A stretch of DNA of 35,833 nucleotides from Chitinophagaceae bacterium (GTDB taxonomy: Bacteria > Bacteroidota > Bacteroidia > Chitinophagales > Chitinophagaceae): the NCBI GenBank assembly GCA_016786745.1, contig JAEUVS010000001.1, positions 1 through 35,833 of the forward strand, read 5' to 3'. The translations under genes and the position numbers were made by a program. The stretch's first letter is position 1. Each line of letters begins with the position of its first letter. A model generated the notes under the pieces. That model was not told the DNA's origin. It searched no databases and was given only the letters and a program-made list of their open reading frames with translations. Of this stretch, positions 24,472-32,791 are shown one piece after another.

Positions 24472-24480
24472 ATTTTGCAT

Positions 24481-25719
24481 ATGCAAACATCGAAAGGACA
24501 TCTTACTTACTGTAGCAATATTCATCCTGGCGAAACATGGAATGATCATTTCGGAAGATTGAAAGAAAGCATTCCTGCAATAAAGAAAAAAGTTTCGCCG
24601 GTTCAGCCATTCGGAATTGGTCTGCGCCTTGCGAATTCAGCAAGCCTTGAATTGCGAAAAGAAGAAAACCTCGCAGAATTTCAAACGTGGCTGAGCGACA
24701 ACGATTGCTACGTATTTACCATGAACGGTTTCCCTTATGGCGGATTTCACCATACTGTCGTGAAAGATAAAGTGCATGCGCCCGACTGGCTTTCATCGGA
24801 CCGCGTAGCATACACCATCAGGCTCGCCCAGATCCTTGCATCGCTTCTGCCCGAAGGTGTTGATGGTGGCATTTCAACGTCGCCGCTGTCTTATAAATTC
24901 TGGCATAAAGAAGACGACTACCATACGGTGTTTCAAAATGCTACAATGAACCTGCTGCAGGTGGTCGATCAATTGGTTCAGATAAAGAAAACCACCGGCA
25001 AGCTTATTCATATTGATGTTGAGCCCGAGCCAGATGGACTATTGGGAAACGGAACAGAATTTCTTCAATGGTATATTCAATATCTTTTACCCATCGGAAC
25101 TACGTATATACAGGAGCGTTATAGCATTAATGAAGATGAGGCATCGTCGGTGATAAGGGAACACGTACAGTTGTGTTATGATGTTTGTCATTTCGCAGTT
25201 GGCTTCGAGAACCACGCACATATGATAGAGCAGCTTCGGTCGCTCGGGATAAAAACGGGAAAGATTCAAATCAGCGCCGCTCTCAAAGCACCGGTGCCTG
25301 AGAATACACAGGAGCGAGGTGCGTTTATCGAAGCCTTCCGCAAGTTCAACGAGCCCGTTTACCTGCACCAGGTTGTGGCTCGCAAAAAAGATAACAAACT
25401 TCTATACTATCCTGATCTCAATATAGCTCTCGATGACGCACTCAATCCCGAAGTGGCAGAATGGCGCGCGCATTATCATGTACCGCTTTTTATCGGCAGT
25501 TACGGCGTGCTCCATTCTACACAGGCCGACATAGAAAAGGTGCTTTCCCTTCATGATCTCGCGATGTTTACTTTCCATCTCGAAATAGAAACATACACAT
25601 GGGAGGTTTTACCGGAAGAAATGCGGTTGCCGGTTAACGACTCGATCGTTCGGGAAATTCAATGGGTGATTGATATTCTTAAACACGAATCAACACGGTC
25701 GGAAGAGGCATATGCGTAA
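24481..25719 (+). CDS. eboE: EboE, metabolite-traffic protein with xylose-isomerase-like TIM barrel
   Basis: 412 residues from ATG 24481, 9 bases after eboD; an in-frame TTG at 24475 is less likely. The opening GHLTYCSNIHPGETW is characteristic of EboE. Acidic and His residues suited to metal binding follow the xylose-isomerase/AP-endonuclease-like barrel order: Glu181 (HIDVEPEPDG), Asp234 and His237 (CYDVCHFAV), then a C-terminal FHLEIETYTW. The likely role is isomerisation or epimerisation of a sugar or cyclitol intermediate, a family-level inference. The name 'metabolite traffic protein' comes from the cyanobacterial work. Its end overlaps the eboF start by 8 bases. Confidence 0.9.
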   Translation: MQTSKGHLTYCSNIHPGETWNDHFGRLKESIPAIKKKVSPVQPFGIGLRLANSASLELRKEENLAEFQTWLSDNDCYVFTMNGFPYGGFHHTVVKDKVHAPDWLSSDRVAYTIRLAQILASLLPEGVDGGISTSPLSYKFWHKEDDYHTVFQNATMNLLQVVDQLVQIKKTTGKLIHIDVEPEPDGLLGNGTEFLQWYIQYLLPIGTTYIQERYSINEDEASSVIREHVQLCYDVCHFAVGFENHAHMIEQLRSLGIKTGKIQISAALKAPVPENTQERGAFIEAFRKFNEPVYLHQVVARKKDNKLLYYPDLNIALDDALNPEVAEWRAHYHVPLFIGSYGVLHSTQADIEKVLSLHDLAMFTFHLEIETYTWEVLPEEMRLPVNDSIVREIQWVIDILKHESTRSEEAYA

Positions 25720-27064
25720 AACAGTCGTAATAGATATAGTGGGCCTTTCTACGTCGGTAATCGGCGATTTCACTCCCTTTATTAAGAACTACATTTCCAC
25801 ACGAAAGCTGCAACGCATAACACCGATGTTACCAGCCGTAACTACTTCTGTTCAGTCGACATATGTTACAGGCAAATGGCCTTCGGAACATGGTATTGTT
25901 GGTAACGGCTGGTACGATGCCACTGATTCTGAAATAAAATTCTGGAAGCAATCGAATAAACTGGTGCAGGGTGAAAAAATCTGGGATCGTGCGAAAAGCA
26001 TCGATCCTTCATTCACCGTTTCGAAAATGTTCTGGTGGTATAACATGTATTCTACCGCCGATTATTCTGTAACTCCGCGTCCCAATTACCTTGCTGATGG
26101 CAGAAAAATGCCTGATTGTTATTCGCATCCGGCGGAGCTGCGCGATGAGTTGCAGAAAGAACTCGGACAATTTCCGTTGTTTCAATTCTGGGGTCCAGGG
26201 GCGAACGTTGCCTCCACGAAATGGATCGCTGATGCATCTGTTTATACTGATAAAAAATACGATCCCACCCTCACGCTTATCTATCTGCCGCACCTTGATT
26301 ACTGCCTACAGAAATACGGCGTTGATTTCACGAACATCTCATCACATCTTCTTGAGATTGATAAAATTGTAGAGGACCTGGTACACTATTACGCTTCAAA
26401 AAATGCGAGCGTAATCCTTCTTTCAGAATATGGCATTTCGAATGTTGACAATCCCATTCATATAAACAGGATCCTGCGGCAGAATGATCTTCTCGGAATT
26501 CGTGTTGAGCGCGGTCTCGAACTCCTCGATGCCGGCGCTTCGAAAGCGTTTGCGGTAGCTGATCACCAGGTTGCGCACATCTATATAAATGATGCAACGC
26601 AATATCAAAATGTGCTGAACCTTGTCTCTAATCTGCCGGGAGTTGAAAAAGTTTTAAATAAAGAAGAACAAAAAAATTATCATCTCGATCACAGCCGTTC
26701 AGGAGATATTGTGTTGATGGCTTCTCAGAATAGCTGGTTTACTTATTATTTCTGGCTCGATGATGCTGTTGCGCCCGACTATGCGCGCGTGGTAGATATT
26801 CATAAAAAACCGGGCTATGATCCTGCTGAATTGTTTATGACCTCGAAGCTTCGGGCCGGCTACAAATTACTTCGAAAAAAATCGGGCTTAAGATATGTGA
26901 TGGATGTAATACCTCTCGATGCGACGCTCGTGAAGGGTTCGCATGGTTCTACTATTGTTGAAGAAAAATATTTTCCAGTGTTGATTACTGACGCCGGAGT
27001 TCAGAACGGAGAACTATCAGCAACAGATATCTTCGATGTTATTTGGAACCACCTCCAGCAATAA
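25712..27064 (+). CDS. eboF: EboF, alkaline-phosphatase-superfamily (nucleotide pyrophosphatase-like) protein
   Basis: 450 residues from ATG 25712, overlapping eboE by 8 bases. No signal peptide is seen. It has the fold-specific start VVIDIVGLS (metal ligand Asp8), the nucleophile region PAVTTSVQSTYVTGKWPSEH with Thr44 aligned to the phosphodiesterase nucleophile, and YLPHLDYCLQKYG (Asp196). Late features are ADHQVAHIYIND and KGSHGSTIVEE. The usual SDHG metal motif reads SEYG here (Glu239, Tyr240), so one metal site may be altered. It would remove a phosphate or nucleotidyl group from the ebo metabolite. It is the last gene of the cluster, and its stop lies 4 bases from the stop of a convergent ketosynthase gene. 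Confidence 0.9.
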   Translation: MRKTVVIDIVGLSTSVIGDFTPFIKNYISTRKLQRITPMLPAVTTSVQSTYVTGKWPSEHGIVGNGWYDATDSEIKFWKQSNKLVQGEKIWDRAKSIDPSFTVSKMFWWYNMYSTADYSVTPRPNYLADGRKMPDCYSHPAELRDELQKELGQFPLFQFWGPGANVASTKWIADASVYTDKKYDPTLTLIYLPHLDYCLQKYGVDFTNISSHLLEIDKIVEDLVHYYASKNASVILLSEYGISNVDNPIHINRILRQNDLLGIRVERGLELLDAGASKAFAVADHQVAHIYINDATQYQNVLNLVSNLPGVEKVLNKEEQKNYHLDHSRSGDIVLMASQNSWFTYYFWLDDAVAPDYARVVDIHKKPGYDPAELFMTSKLRAGYKLLRKKSGLRYVMDVIPLDATLVKGSHGSTIVEEKYFPVLITDAGVQNGELSATDIFDVIWNHLQQ

Positions 27065-27081
27065 CGCCTCACGCCTCCCGA
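27064..27081. repeat. ACGCCTCACGCCTC repeat at the eboF/ketosynthase junction
   Basis: ACGCCTCACGCCTCCCGA matches 2535-2552 in 17 of 18 bases. It begins in the eboF stop codon and encodes the last residues and stop of the convergent ketosynthase gene. It is the only sequence between the two genes, and no separate terminator is visible. Confidence 0.5.
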
Positions 27082-28145
27082 TAAGCCACCGCATTTATAT
27101 TCATCCCGGCCCCAACCGACGCAAACAACACCACATCTCCTGCAACAATCTCATGTTCATCAAGCTTACGCTTCTTCACCAAATCATATAAAGTTGGAAT
27201 CGTGGCCACCGAACTGTTACCGAGCCAGCTGATACACATCGGCATCACATCGAGCTTCGCTTCCGGAATGCCATACAACTGGTATAATCTCTTAATAATC
27301 GCCTCGTCCATTTTCTCGTTCGCCTGGTGAATAAAAATTTTCTTCACCTCATTAAGGTGCACCCCACTTTTCTCGAGGCAATCTTTCATCGCAGCAGGCA
27401 CATGCTTTATAGCATACTCGTACACCTTGCGGCCCTTCATCTTTAAGTATCTTACCGATGGATCGCTGTCGGGCGAGTACGATTTACCCATGTTGATATA
27501 ATCAACCTCATCTATCGAATGTGTCTGGCATGATGAAGAAAGGATCCCAGCATTATTGGGCACATCATCGCGATACTCGATAACAGCAGCGCCGGCGCCA
27601 TCGCTGAAAATCATGCTATCCCTGTCGTACATATCTATCACGCGCGACAGCGTTTCTGTGCCAATGATCAACGCTTTTTTCCCTAAACCAGATTTGAAAA
27701 ACGCATCGGCCTGTATCATTCCCTGCACCCAGCCCGGGCAGCCGAATAAAATATCATAGGCGATACAGGAAGGATTTTTAATGCCCAGCGCGTTTTTAAC
27801 AAGACATGCAAGCGACGGAACGGCGGCGGTTTGAATCGTGTTTTTTAAAACGTTCCCGAAATTGTGTGCCACAATAATGTGATCGATCGTTTCGGGATCA
27901 ACGCCGCTATCTTTTATCGCCTCACGTGCGGCCTCTGTACCTATATCCGATGCAGTCAGGTTGTCGGTGGTGTACCTTCTTTCTTCAATGCCCGTTATCT
28001 GCTTAAACTTCTCAACAACATCGCCCGGCGCGGTAGCCAGTGGTTGCTGATCGTTGGTGTAGAAAATATGGTTGGCAAAATCCTGGTTCGTCTGAATAAA
28101 TGGAGGGATATAACATCCCGTCCCCGTAATTATCGTTCGCGGCAT
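27069..28145 (-). CDS. 3-oxoacyl-ACP synthase III-like (KAS III/FabH family) ketosynthase
   Basis: 358 residues, cytoplasmic, with the full KAS III triad: Cys136 (DILFGCPGWVQGM), His273 (FIHQANEKM) and Asn310 (SWLGNSSVATIP). Other family signatures are VVEKFKQITGIEERRY and MIFSDGAGAAVIEY. The length slightly exceeds housekeeping FabH (about 320-330), and the divergent N-terminus (PFIQTNQDFANHIFYTNDQQ) points to a specialised starter-unit or head-to-head condensing enzyme rather than the fatty-acid FabH. It is transcribed towards eboF from the short gap shared with the GH97 gene. A link to the ebo metabolite is a guess from position alone. Confidence 0.87.
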   Translation of the reverse strand: MPRTIITGTGCYIPPFIQTNQDFANHIFYTNDQQPLATAPGDVVEKFKQITGIEERRYTTDNLTASDIGTEAAREAIKDSGVDPETIDHIIVAHNFGNVLKNTIQTAAVPSLACLVKNALGIKNPSCIAYDILFGCPGWVQGMIQADAFFKSGLGKKALIIGTETLSRVIDMYDRDSMIFSDGAGAAVIEYRDDVPNNAGILSSSCQTHSIDEVDYINMGKSYSPDSDPSVRYLKMKGRKVYEYAIKHVPAAMKDCLEKSGVHLNEVKKIFIHQANEKMDEAIIKRLYQLYGIPEAKLDVMPMCISWLGNSSVATIPTLYDLVKKRKLDEHEIVAGDVVLFASVGAGMNINAVAYREA

Positions 28146-28213
28146 ACAAAACCAGCCTGTTTTAGCAAACTGACCGGTGTAAAGGTAGCACCGATTTCCC
28201 TTATTTTTAATGG

Positions 28214-30187
28214 ATGAACCGGAAACTGATACTTCTCTGCCTGCTCGCTTTTTACCTCACTAATAGTCTTTTCTCTCAAAAAATAAAGGACATCTATTCC
28301 CCCGACAGGAATACCAAACTATCCATCACCGTATCTGATAAAATATCTTTTGAAGTAGCGTATAAAAATCAACCGATCGTTTCGCCCTCCAACATCGACC
28401 TGGTATTGACCGATGGCCGCCAGCTGTCGCGACCAAAAGGTTATCGTAAAGTTTCCACAAAAAGCAACAACACAGTTATCGTTTCTCCCGTCCCCGAAAA
28501 ACGGGTAAATATTCCCGACATCTACAATGAAGCAAGAATAGATTTCAAATCACCGTTCAGCATTACATTCCGCGTTTACAACGATGGCGTGGCCTATCGC
28601 ATCAGCAGTTCTATAAAAGATTCCATCATCGTTAAAAATGAAATTGCGCAATTTAACTTTCCATCTTCCAGTATCCTGTACTCCGAAGTGCAGGGTGGTC
28701 GCACCGACAGGTATCATACCAGCTTCGAAGAAAATTATCTCAATAAACCACTCGACAGCATAACTGAGAAAAATCTCCTGTTTAACCCGGCAGTTATCAT
28801 ACCGTCATCAGGACCGAAGATCGCTATTACAGAATCCGATGTGGACGACTACCCCGGCATGTTCTTAACAGGAAATGGAGCGAACACGGTTTCGGCAGTT
28901 TTCGCGCCTTATCCTAAAACCGAAAAAGCAGCCATGGCAGAATATTCACAAATAGTGGCTGCTGAACGCGAAGATTTTATCGCAAAAACAAAAGGCACGC
29001 GAAATTTCCCCTGGCGCATTCTTATGACAGCGGAACACGACAAAGACCTCCCCGCTAATGACCTCGTATACCGCCTGGCATCACCCTCAACACTCAGCGA
29101 TCCGTCGTGGATTTTTCCTTCGCAATCAACCGACGAATGGATCATCAACACAAATCTCTTCAACGTCGATTTCAAATCAGGTATCAACACAAATACCTAT
29201 AAATATTATATCGACTTCGCCGCGAAGTTTGGTATCGAAAGCGTAATGATGGACGCCGGCTGGAGCGACAATAACGATCTCTTTAAAATTAATCCGAATA
29301 TCAACATGGAAGAGATCCTTGGCTACGCGAAAAGCAAGGGCGTAAAAATAAATATGTGGACGCTCGGCATGACGCTCGATAAACAACTTGAGCCCGCACT
29401 TGATCGCTTCAACAAATGGGGTGTAAATTTTATTATGACCGATTTTTTCGATCGCGACGACCAGGTTTCAATGAACCGTATCAAACGAATTGCCGAAGCA
29501 TGCGGCCGTCACAAAATAATGATCATGTTCCACGGCGCGCCTAAACCTTCGGGCTTCAATCGCACATATCCCCATGCTATTACCCGCGAAGGCGTGCTCG
29601 GCTCGGAGTTCAATATCTGGTCCGACAGGGTTACCCCCACTCATAATGTAACACTGCCATTTACGCGGCAGCTTGCCGGTCCATTCGATTATGAGCCGGG
29701 GTTACTTAATAACGGCACCGCGAAATCGTTCAGGCCCATAGAGGGACATGTCATGTCAAATGGCACACGTACCAACCAGCTGGCCATGTATGTAGTTTAT
29801 GAAAGTCCCATTCAATTTTTTTCCGGTAATCCGTCGCAGGGTATGCTTGAGCCTGAATTCATGAGCTTGCTGGGCAGCATTCCCACGGTATGGGATACCA
29901 CAGTTATAGTAGATGCACAGATCTCGAAGTTTATCATTACTGCACGTAAGAAAGGCGGCGACTGGTACATTGGCGCGATGACCGATTCTGTTGCGCGGGA
30001 TTTCAGTATTTCTCTCGATTTTATTGGCGATGGCAAATACAACGCAACAATTTGCGAAGATGGAATAAATGCCGATCGGTACGCCTCCGACTATAAAATC
30101 AGCAGCAGGGTCGTAACTTCAAAGGAAAAACTTTCATTTACGATGCAGCCGGGTGGTGGTTATGTGGTGCGGCTGATAAAAAAATAA
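28214..30187 (+). CDS. GH97-family alpha-glycoside hydrolase, exported
   Basis: 657 residues with a signal peptide (MNRKLILLCLLAFYLTNSLF). Domain order is typical for GH97: an N-terminal beta-sandwich (about 22-290), a central TIM barrel (about 295-560, starting DEWIINTNL) and a C-terminal beta domain. Barrel motifs are FGIESVMMDAGW, MTDFFDRDDQ with Asp410, and the Glu region ITREGVLGSEFNIW with Glu459 and Glu465. The Asp in TDFFDRDDQ is expected in the retaining subgroup (alpha-galactosidase-like) rather than in SusB-type inverting alpha-glucosidases; that assignment needs alignment. It works on alpha-linked sugars in the periplasm. No SusC/SusD pair is nearby, so it is not in a classical polysaccharide utilisation locus. 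Confidence 0.9.
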   Translation: MNRKLILLCLLAFYLTNSLFSQKIKDIYSPDRNTKLSITVSDKISFEVAYKNQPIVSPSNIDLVLTDGRQLSRPKGYRKVSTKSNNTVIVSPVPEKRVNIPDIYNEARIDFKSPFSITFRVYNDGVAYRISSSIKDSIIVKNEIAQFNFPSSSILYSEVQGGRTDRYHTSFEENYLNKPLDSITEKNLLFNPAVIIPSSGPKIAITESDVDDYPGMFLTGNGANTVSAVFAPYPKTEKAAMAEYSQIVAAEREDFIAKTKGTRNFPWRILMTAEHDKDLPANDLVYRLASPSTLSDPSWIFPSQSTDEWIINTNLFNVDFKSGINTNTYKYYIDFAAKFGIESVMMDAGWSDNNDLFKINPNINMEEILGYAKSKGVKINMWTLGMTLDKQLEPALDRFNKWGVNFIMTDFFDRDDQVSMNRIKRIAEACGRHKIMIMFHGAPKPSGFNRTYPHAITREGVLGSEFNIWSDRVTPTHNVTLPFTRQLAGPFDYEPGLLNNGTAKSFRPIEGHVMSNGTRTNQLAMYVVYESPIQFFSGNPSQGMLEPEFMSLLGSIPTVWDTTVIVDAQISKFIITARKKGGDWYIGAMTDSVARDFSISLDFIGDGKYNATICEDGINADRYASDYKISSRVVTSKEKLSFTMQPGGGYVVRLIKK

Positions 30188-30229
30188 ACTGGAATGGTCG
30201 TGGAATGAAATTTCCATATCCTTAATTAT

Positions 30230-31264
30230 ATGAAGCAGCAGATTCCCAACAATGCCATCCGGCAAGTACTTCTATTATCTTTTATTCTTCTACTCGGTGT
30301 GGTGCTTTTTGGCGAGCTGCGAAGTTTTATTCCCGCGTTTCTCGGATCATACACGCTGTATGCGATTATGCGGAAGTACATGTTTCTCCTCGAATCGAAA
30401 TACAAAATGCGAAGCAGCCTCGCGGCCGCGCTCCTGATGTTTCTGTCGTTTATAGTTATCCTGCTGCCCATCTTCCTGCTGGTAAATATGCTTACGAGCA
30501 AAGTAGCCTTTGCCATTAAACACATGAACGAGGTGTTGCTCGCCATAAAAGATTTCATCCGGCAATATGAAGTGCAATACAGGATAGAAATACTTACTGC
30601 CGAAAACATCAACAAGCTAACAAACTGGGGCGCGCAAACGTTGCCACAGATACTTGGCGCAACGCTCAGCACCGTTGTGGCCCTCGTGGTGATGTACTTC
30701 ATACTTTTCTTTATGCTCACCCAGGGCAGATGGATGGAATCAAAGTTCTACGAGTGGGCACCGCTTAAAGACGAAAATCTTTTACTGCTGCGAAAAGACC
30801 TCAATAAAATGGTTCTTTCAAATGCTATCGGAATTCCGCTCATCGCCTTCCTGCAGGGTGTTGTGGCGCTGATAGGCTACCTGATTATTGGTGTGCCTCA
30901 GCCGATATTCTGGTTCGCGATCACGGCATTCACCGCCCTTCTGCCCGTTGTTGGTGCGGCCCTTGCCTATATCCCGCTTTCGCTACTCTTGTTTGCCGAT
31001 GGCGACAATGTAAGGGGTTTCATTGTACTCGGCTTTGGCCTTGGCGTAATCGGCTCCGTCGATAATATCTTCAGGTTCTGGCTGGCCAAAAAGCTCGGGG
31101 ATGTTCACCCGCTGATCACTGTTTTCGGGGTGATAATAGGCGTGAATATGTTCGGGTTTATCGGGATTATTTTCGGCCCGATTCTCATCTCTCTTTTCCT
31201 TATAATGATACGCATTTACGCTAACGAATTCGGAATGCAGCGCAATTCTACTACCCAACGCTGA
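30230..31264 (+). CDS. AI-2E-family (PerM/TqsA-type) membrane transporter
   Basis: 344 residues, about eight membrane segments, from ATG 30230. The layout is that of the AI-2E family: three N-terminal helices, a polar helical stretch (about 90-140), and a C-terminal half with FWFAITAFTALLPVVGAALAY near 225-245, then a paired helix region ending HPLITVFGVIIG and FGFIGIIFGPIL. Members include exporters of signalling molecules and Na+/H+ antiporters, so the substrate cannot be assigned. It follows the GH97 gene by 42 bases and may be co-transcribed. Confidence 0.88.
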   Translation: MKQQIPNNAIRQVLLLSFILLLGVVLFGELRSFIPAFLGSYTLYAIMRKYMFLLESKYKMRSSLAAALLMFLSFIVILLPIFLLVNMLTSKVAFAIKHMNEVLLAIKDFIRQYEVQYRIEILTAENINKLTNWGAQTLPQILGATLSTVVALVVMYFILFFMLTQGRWMESKFYEWAPLKDENLLLLRKDLNKMVLSNAIGIPLIAFLQGVVALIGYLIIGVPQPIFWFAITAFTALLPVVGAALAYIPLSLLLFADGDNVRGFIVLGFGLGVIGSVDNIFRFWLAKKLGDVHPLITVFGVIIGVNMFGFIGIIFGPILISLFLIMIRIYANEFGMQRNSTTQR

Positions 31265-31457
31265 ACCCCCTGTAACAGGCTCATGATCATAGGGGTAAAC
31301 GCTTAGTCGCCTGAAAAAAAATTTAGATTTAACATACAATAAAATAAATTCGGTATAGTGCTTGCTCGCTTGAATTCCGCATAATATTTTGGATTCTGTT
31401 ACCGTTTAGAAAGAGCTGAAATTTATCCGAAAAAAACCCTATGTCATGCTTTGCAAG

Positions 31458-32183
31458 ATGAAGAAGTTTGTTGTTTTGATTTTCTTCGCGGTTGCCTTGT
31501 GTACTCCCGTTTTGATGTCGGGAACAACTTCTAAAATTGATCGTGGCGCCAAACGTTATACCAGCATAGATAATTCACTTCTCACCGTTTCTTCTTCTGT
31601 TCTCTACGATAGTCTTAACCTTAATGAATTTGGATTGAACGAGAAGGCATTTAAATATGCATGGAAAGGCTATCTGAAAATGTACTCGAAGGGACAGCTT
31701 GCCAATCCGGGGTATTTTTCAATTATCGACTTCAGTCAGTCATCGTGCAGCAAAAGACTATATATAATTGACCTCCAGGAGATGAAAATGTTCAAGCACA
31801 CCTACGTGGCGCATGGACGGAATTCCGGAACCGAATACGCAAAATCGTTTTCCAACAGACCAGAGTCGCACAAAAGCAGCCTGGGATTCTATATCACCGG
31901 AACTACATATTCAGGAATTCATGGTTTGTCGCTGAGGATCGATGGGGTGGAAAAAGGTATAAATGATAAAGCATGGGCGCGCAGAATAGTAATTCATGGC
32001 GCCGACTATGTAAGCAACGATTTCCTGGATTCAAATCCATTCACCGGAAGAAGCTATGGATGCCCCGCGGTTCCCCTGGAAGAAAGAGACTCGATCATCA
32101 ATGCAATAAAAGAAGGAAGCTGCCTGTTCATTTATCATCCTTCGAAATTGTACCTGAGCAAATCAAAAATATTAAACGGCTAA
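31458..32183 (+). CDS. Murein L,D-transpeptidase-like protein, exported
   Basis: 241 residues from ATG 31458, chosen because MKKFVVLIFFAVALCTPVLMS is a standard signal peptide; ATG 31446 adds four residues. The YkuD-like catalytic core of the murein L,D-transpeptidase catalytic-domain family is seen in the C-terminal half: VIHGADYVSND with His180, then RSYGCPAVP with nucleophile Cys202. It probably acts on peptide cross-links or protein attachment in the cell wall, in the periplasm. It stands alone between a 181-base leader, in which I see no convincing promoter or other element, and a strong hairpin terminator at 32218. Confidence 0.87.
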   Translation: MKKFVVLIFFAVALCTPVLMSGTTSKIDRGAKRYTSIDNSLLTVSSSVLYDSLNLNEFGLNEKAFKYAWKGYLKMYSKGQLANPGYFSIIDFSQSSCSKRLYIIDLQEMKMFKHTYVAHGRNSGTEYAKSFSNRPESHKSSLGFYITGTTYSGIHGLSLRIDGVEKGINDKAWARRIVIHGADYVSNDFLDSNPFTGRSYGCPAVPLEERDSIINAIKEGSCLFIYHPSKLYLSKSKILNG

Positions 32184-32217
32184 GAGTGAGGACGTAAAAC
32201 TTCAGTTAGTGAAGGCG

Positions 32218-32266
32218 AAAAAGCTCAATTTAGGATTCGTACCCTATGATTGGGCTTTTCTTTTTT
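32218..32266 (+). terminator. Rho-independent terminator
   Basis: AAAAGCTCAAT (32219-32229) pairs with ATTGGGCTTTT (32249-32259) over 11 positions (one T-G pair), with inner TAGG/CCTA pairing, followed by CTTTTTT. It ends the L,D-transpeptidase transcript. Confidence 0.85.
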
Positions 32267-32463
32267 GTAGAAGTATTGCTACACCGTATCAAAAATTTTT
32301 TAATATTCCTGCCTGGCGACAACTACCATAACCGATTGACGTTTAATAACTTACGATTTGTCGTTCTTTTATTTTGACTGCTGCGAGCCGGAAAATTTTA
32401 ATATTGGAACGTTTTTTTCTCCTTTTATTCCAACAAAACTATTGTTAACTAAAAGCGTTTCTC

Positions 32464-32664
32464 ATGAAAAGCATTCTCTTCATTGCCTTTTTAGCATTAG
32501 CAACTATAGGCTGTGACACACCAGAAAACTCCACAGGTTCCGATACAAGCAGTGATACCGCAATGAGCCAGCCTTCCGAAATGGGCAGCGACACAGCAGC
32601 AACAGTACCTGTGGACACTACCAGCACAACACCGAATCCCACCGATACAACCCAATTGAAGTAG
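32464..32664 (+). CDS. Small Thr/Ser/Asp-rich lipoprotein
   Basis: 66 residues. A short signal with a clear lipobox (ALATIGC, Cys17) is followed by about 49 residues of low-complexity Ser, Thr, Asp and Pro (SSDTAMSQPSEMGSDTAATV). No domain is recognised. Such a disordered, acidic anchor may be a surface spacer or target of O-glycosylation, since D-S/T-A motifs of the Bacteroidota O-glycosylation type (SDTA, DTAA) occur. That link is inference. It is flanked by terminators on both sides, so it is a single-gene unit, and the 197-base leader suggests its own promoter. I cannot pin that promoter down. Confidence 0.75.
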   Translation: MKSILFIAFLALATIGCDTPENSTGSDTSSDTAMSQPSEMGSDTAATVPVDTTSTTPNPTDTTQLK

Positions 32665-32700
32665 CAAACTTTAATCGGCAACGAATAGGAGCTTGGAATG

Positions 32701-32730
32701 AGGCTGTTTCCATGAAACAGCCTTTTTGTT
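32701..32730 (+). terminator. Rho-independent terminator
   Basis: AGGCTGTTTC and GAAACAGCCT form a perfect 10-pair stem with loop CAT, then TTTTGTTTT. It ends the small lipoprotein unit. Confidence 0.9.
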
Positions 32731-32791
32731 TTATCGCGGATATTTTATGCCCGTAAGCATTTAACTTTATCCCGTTTAAAACAAAAATTCC

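Noticed and set aside
31265..31445. Possible hairpin CCTGTAACAGG and palindrome ATGATCAT before the L,D-transpeptidase
   Set aside because: Stems of only four pairs without a T-run; chance occurrence is likely.
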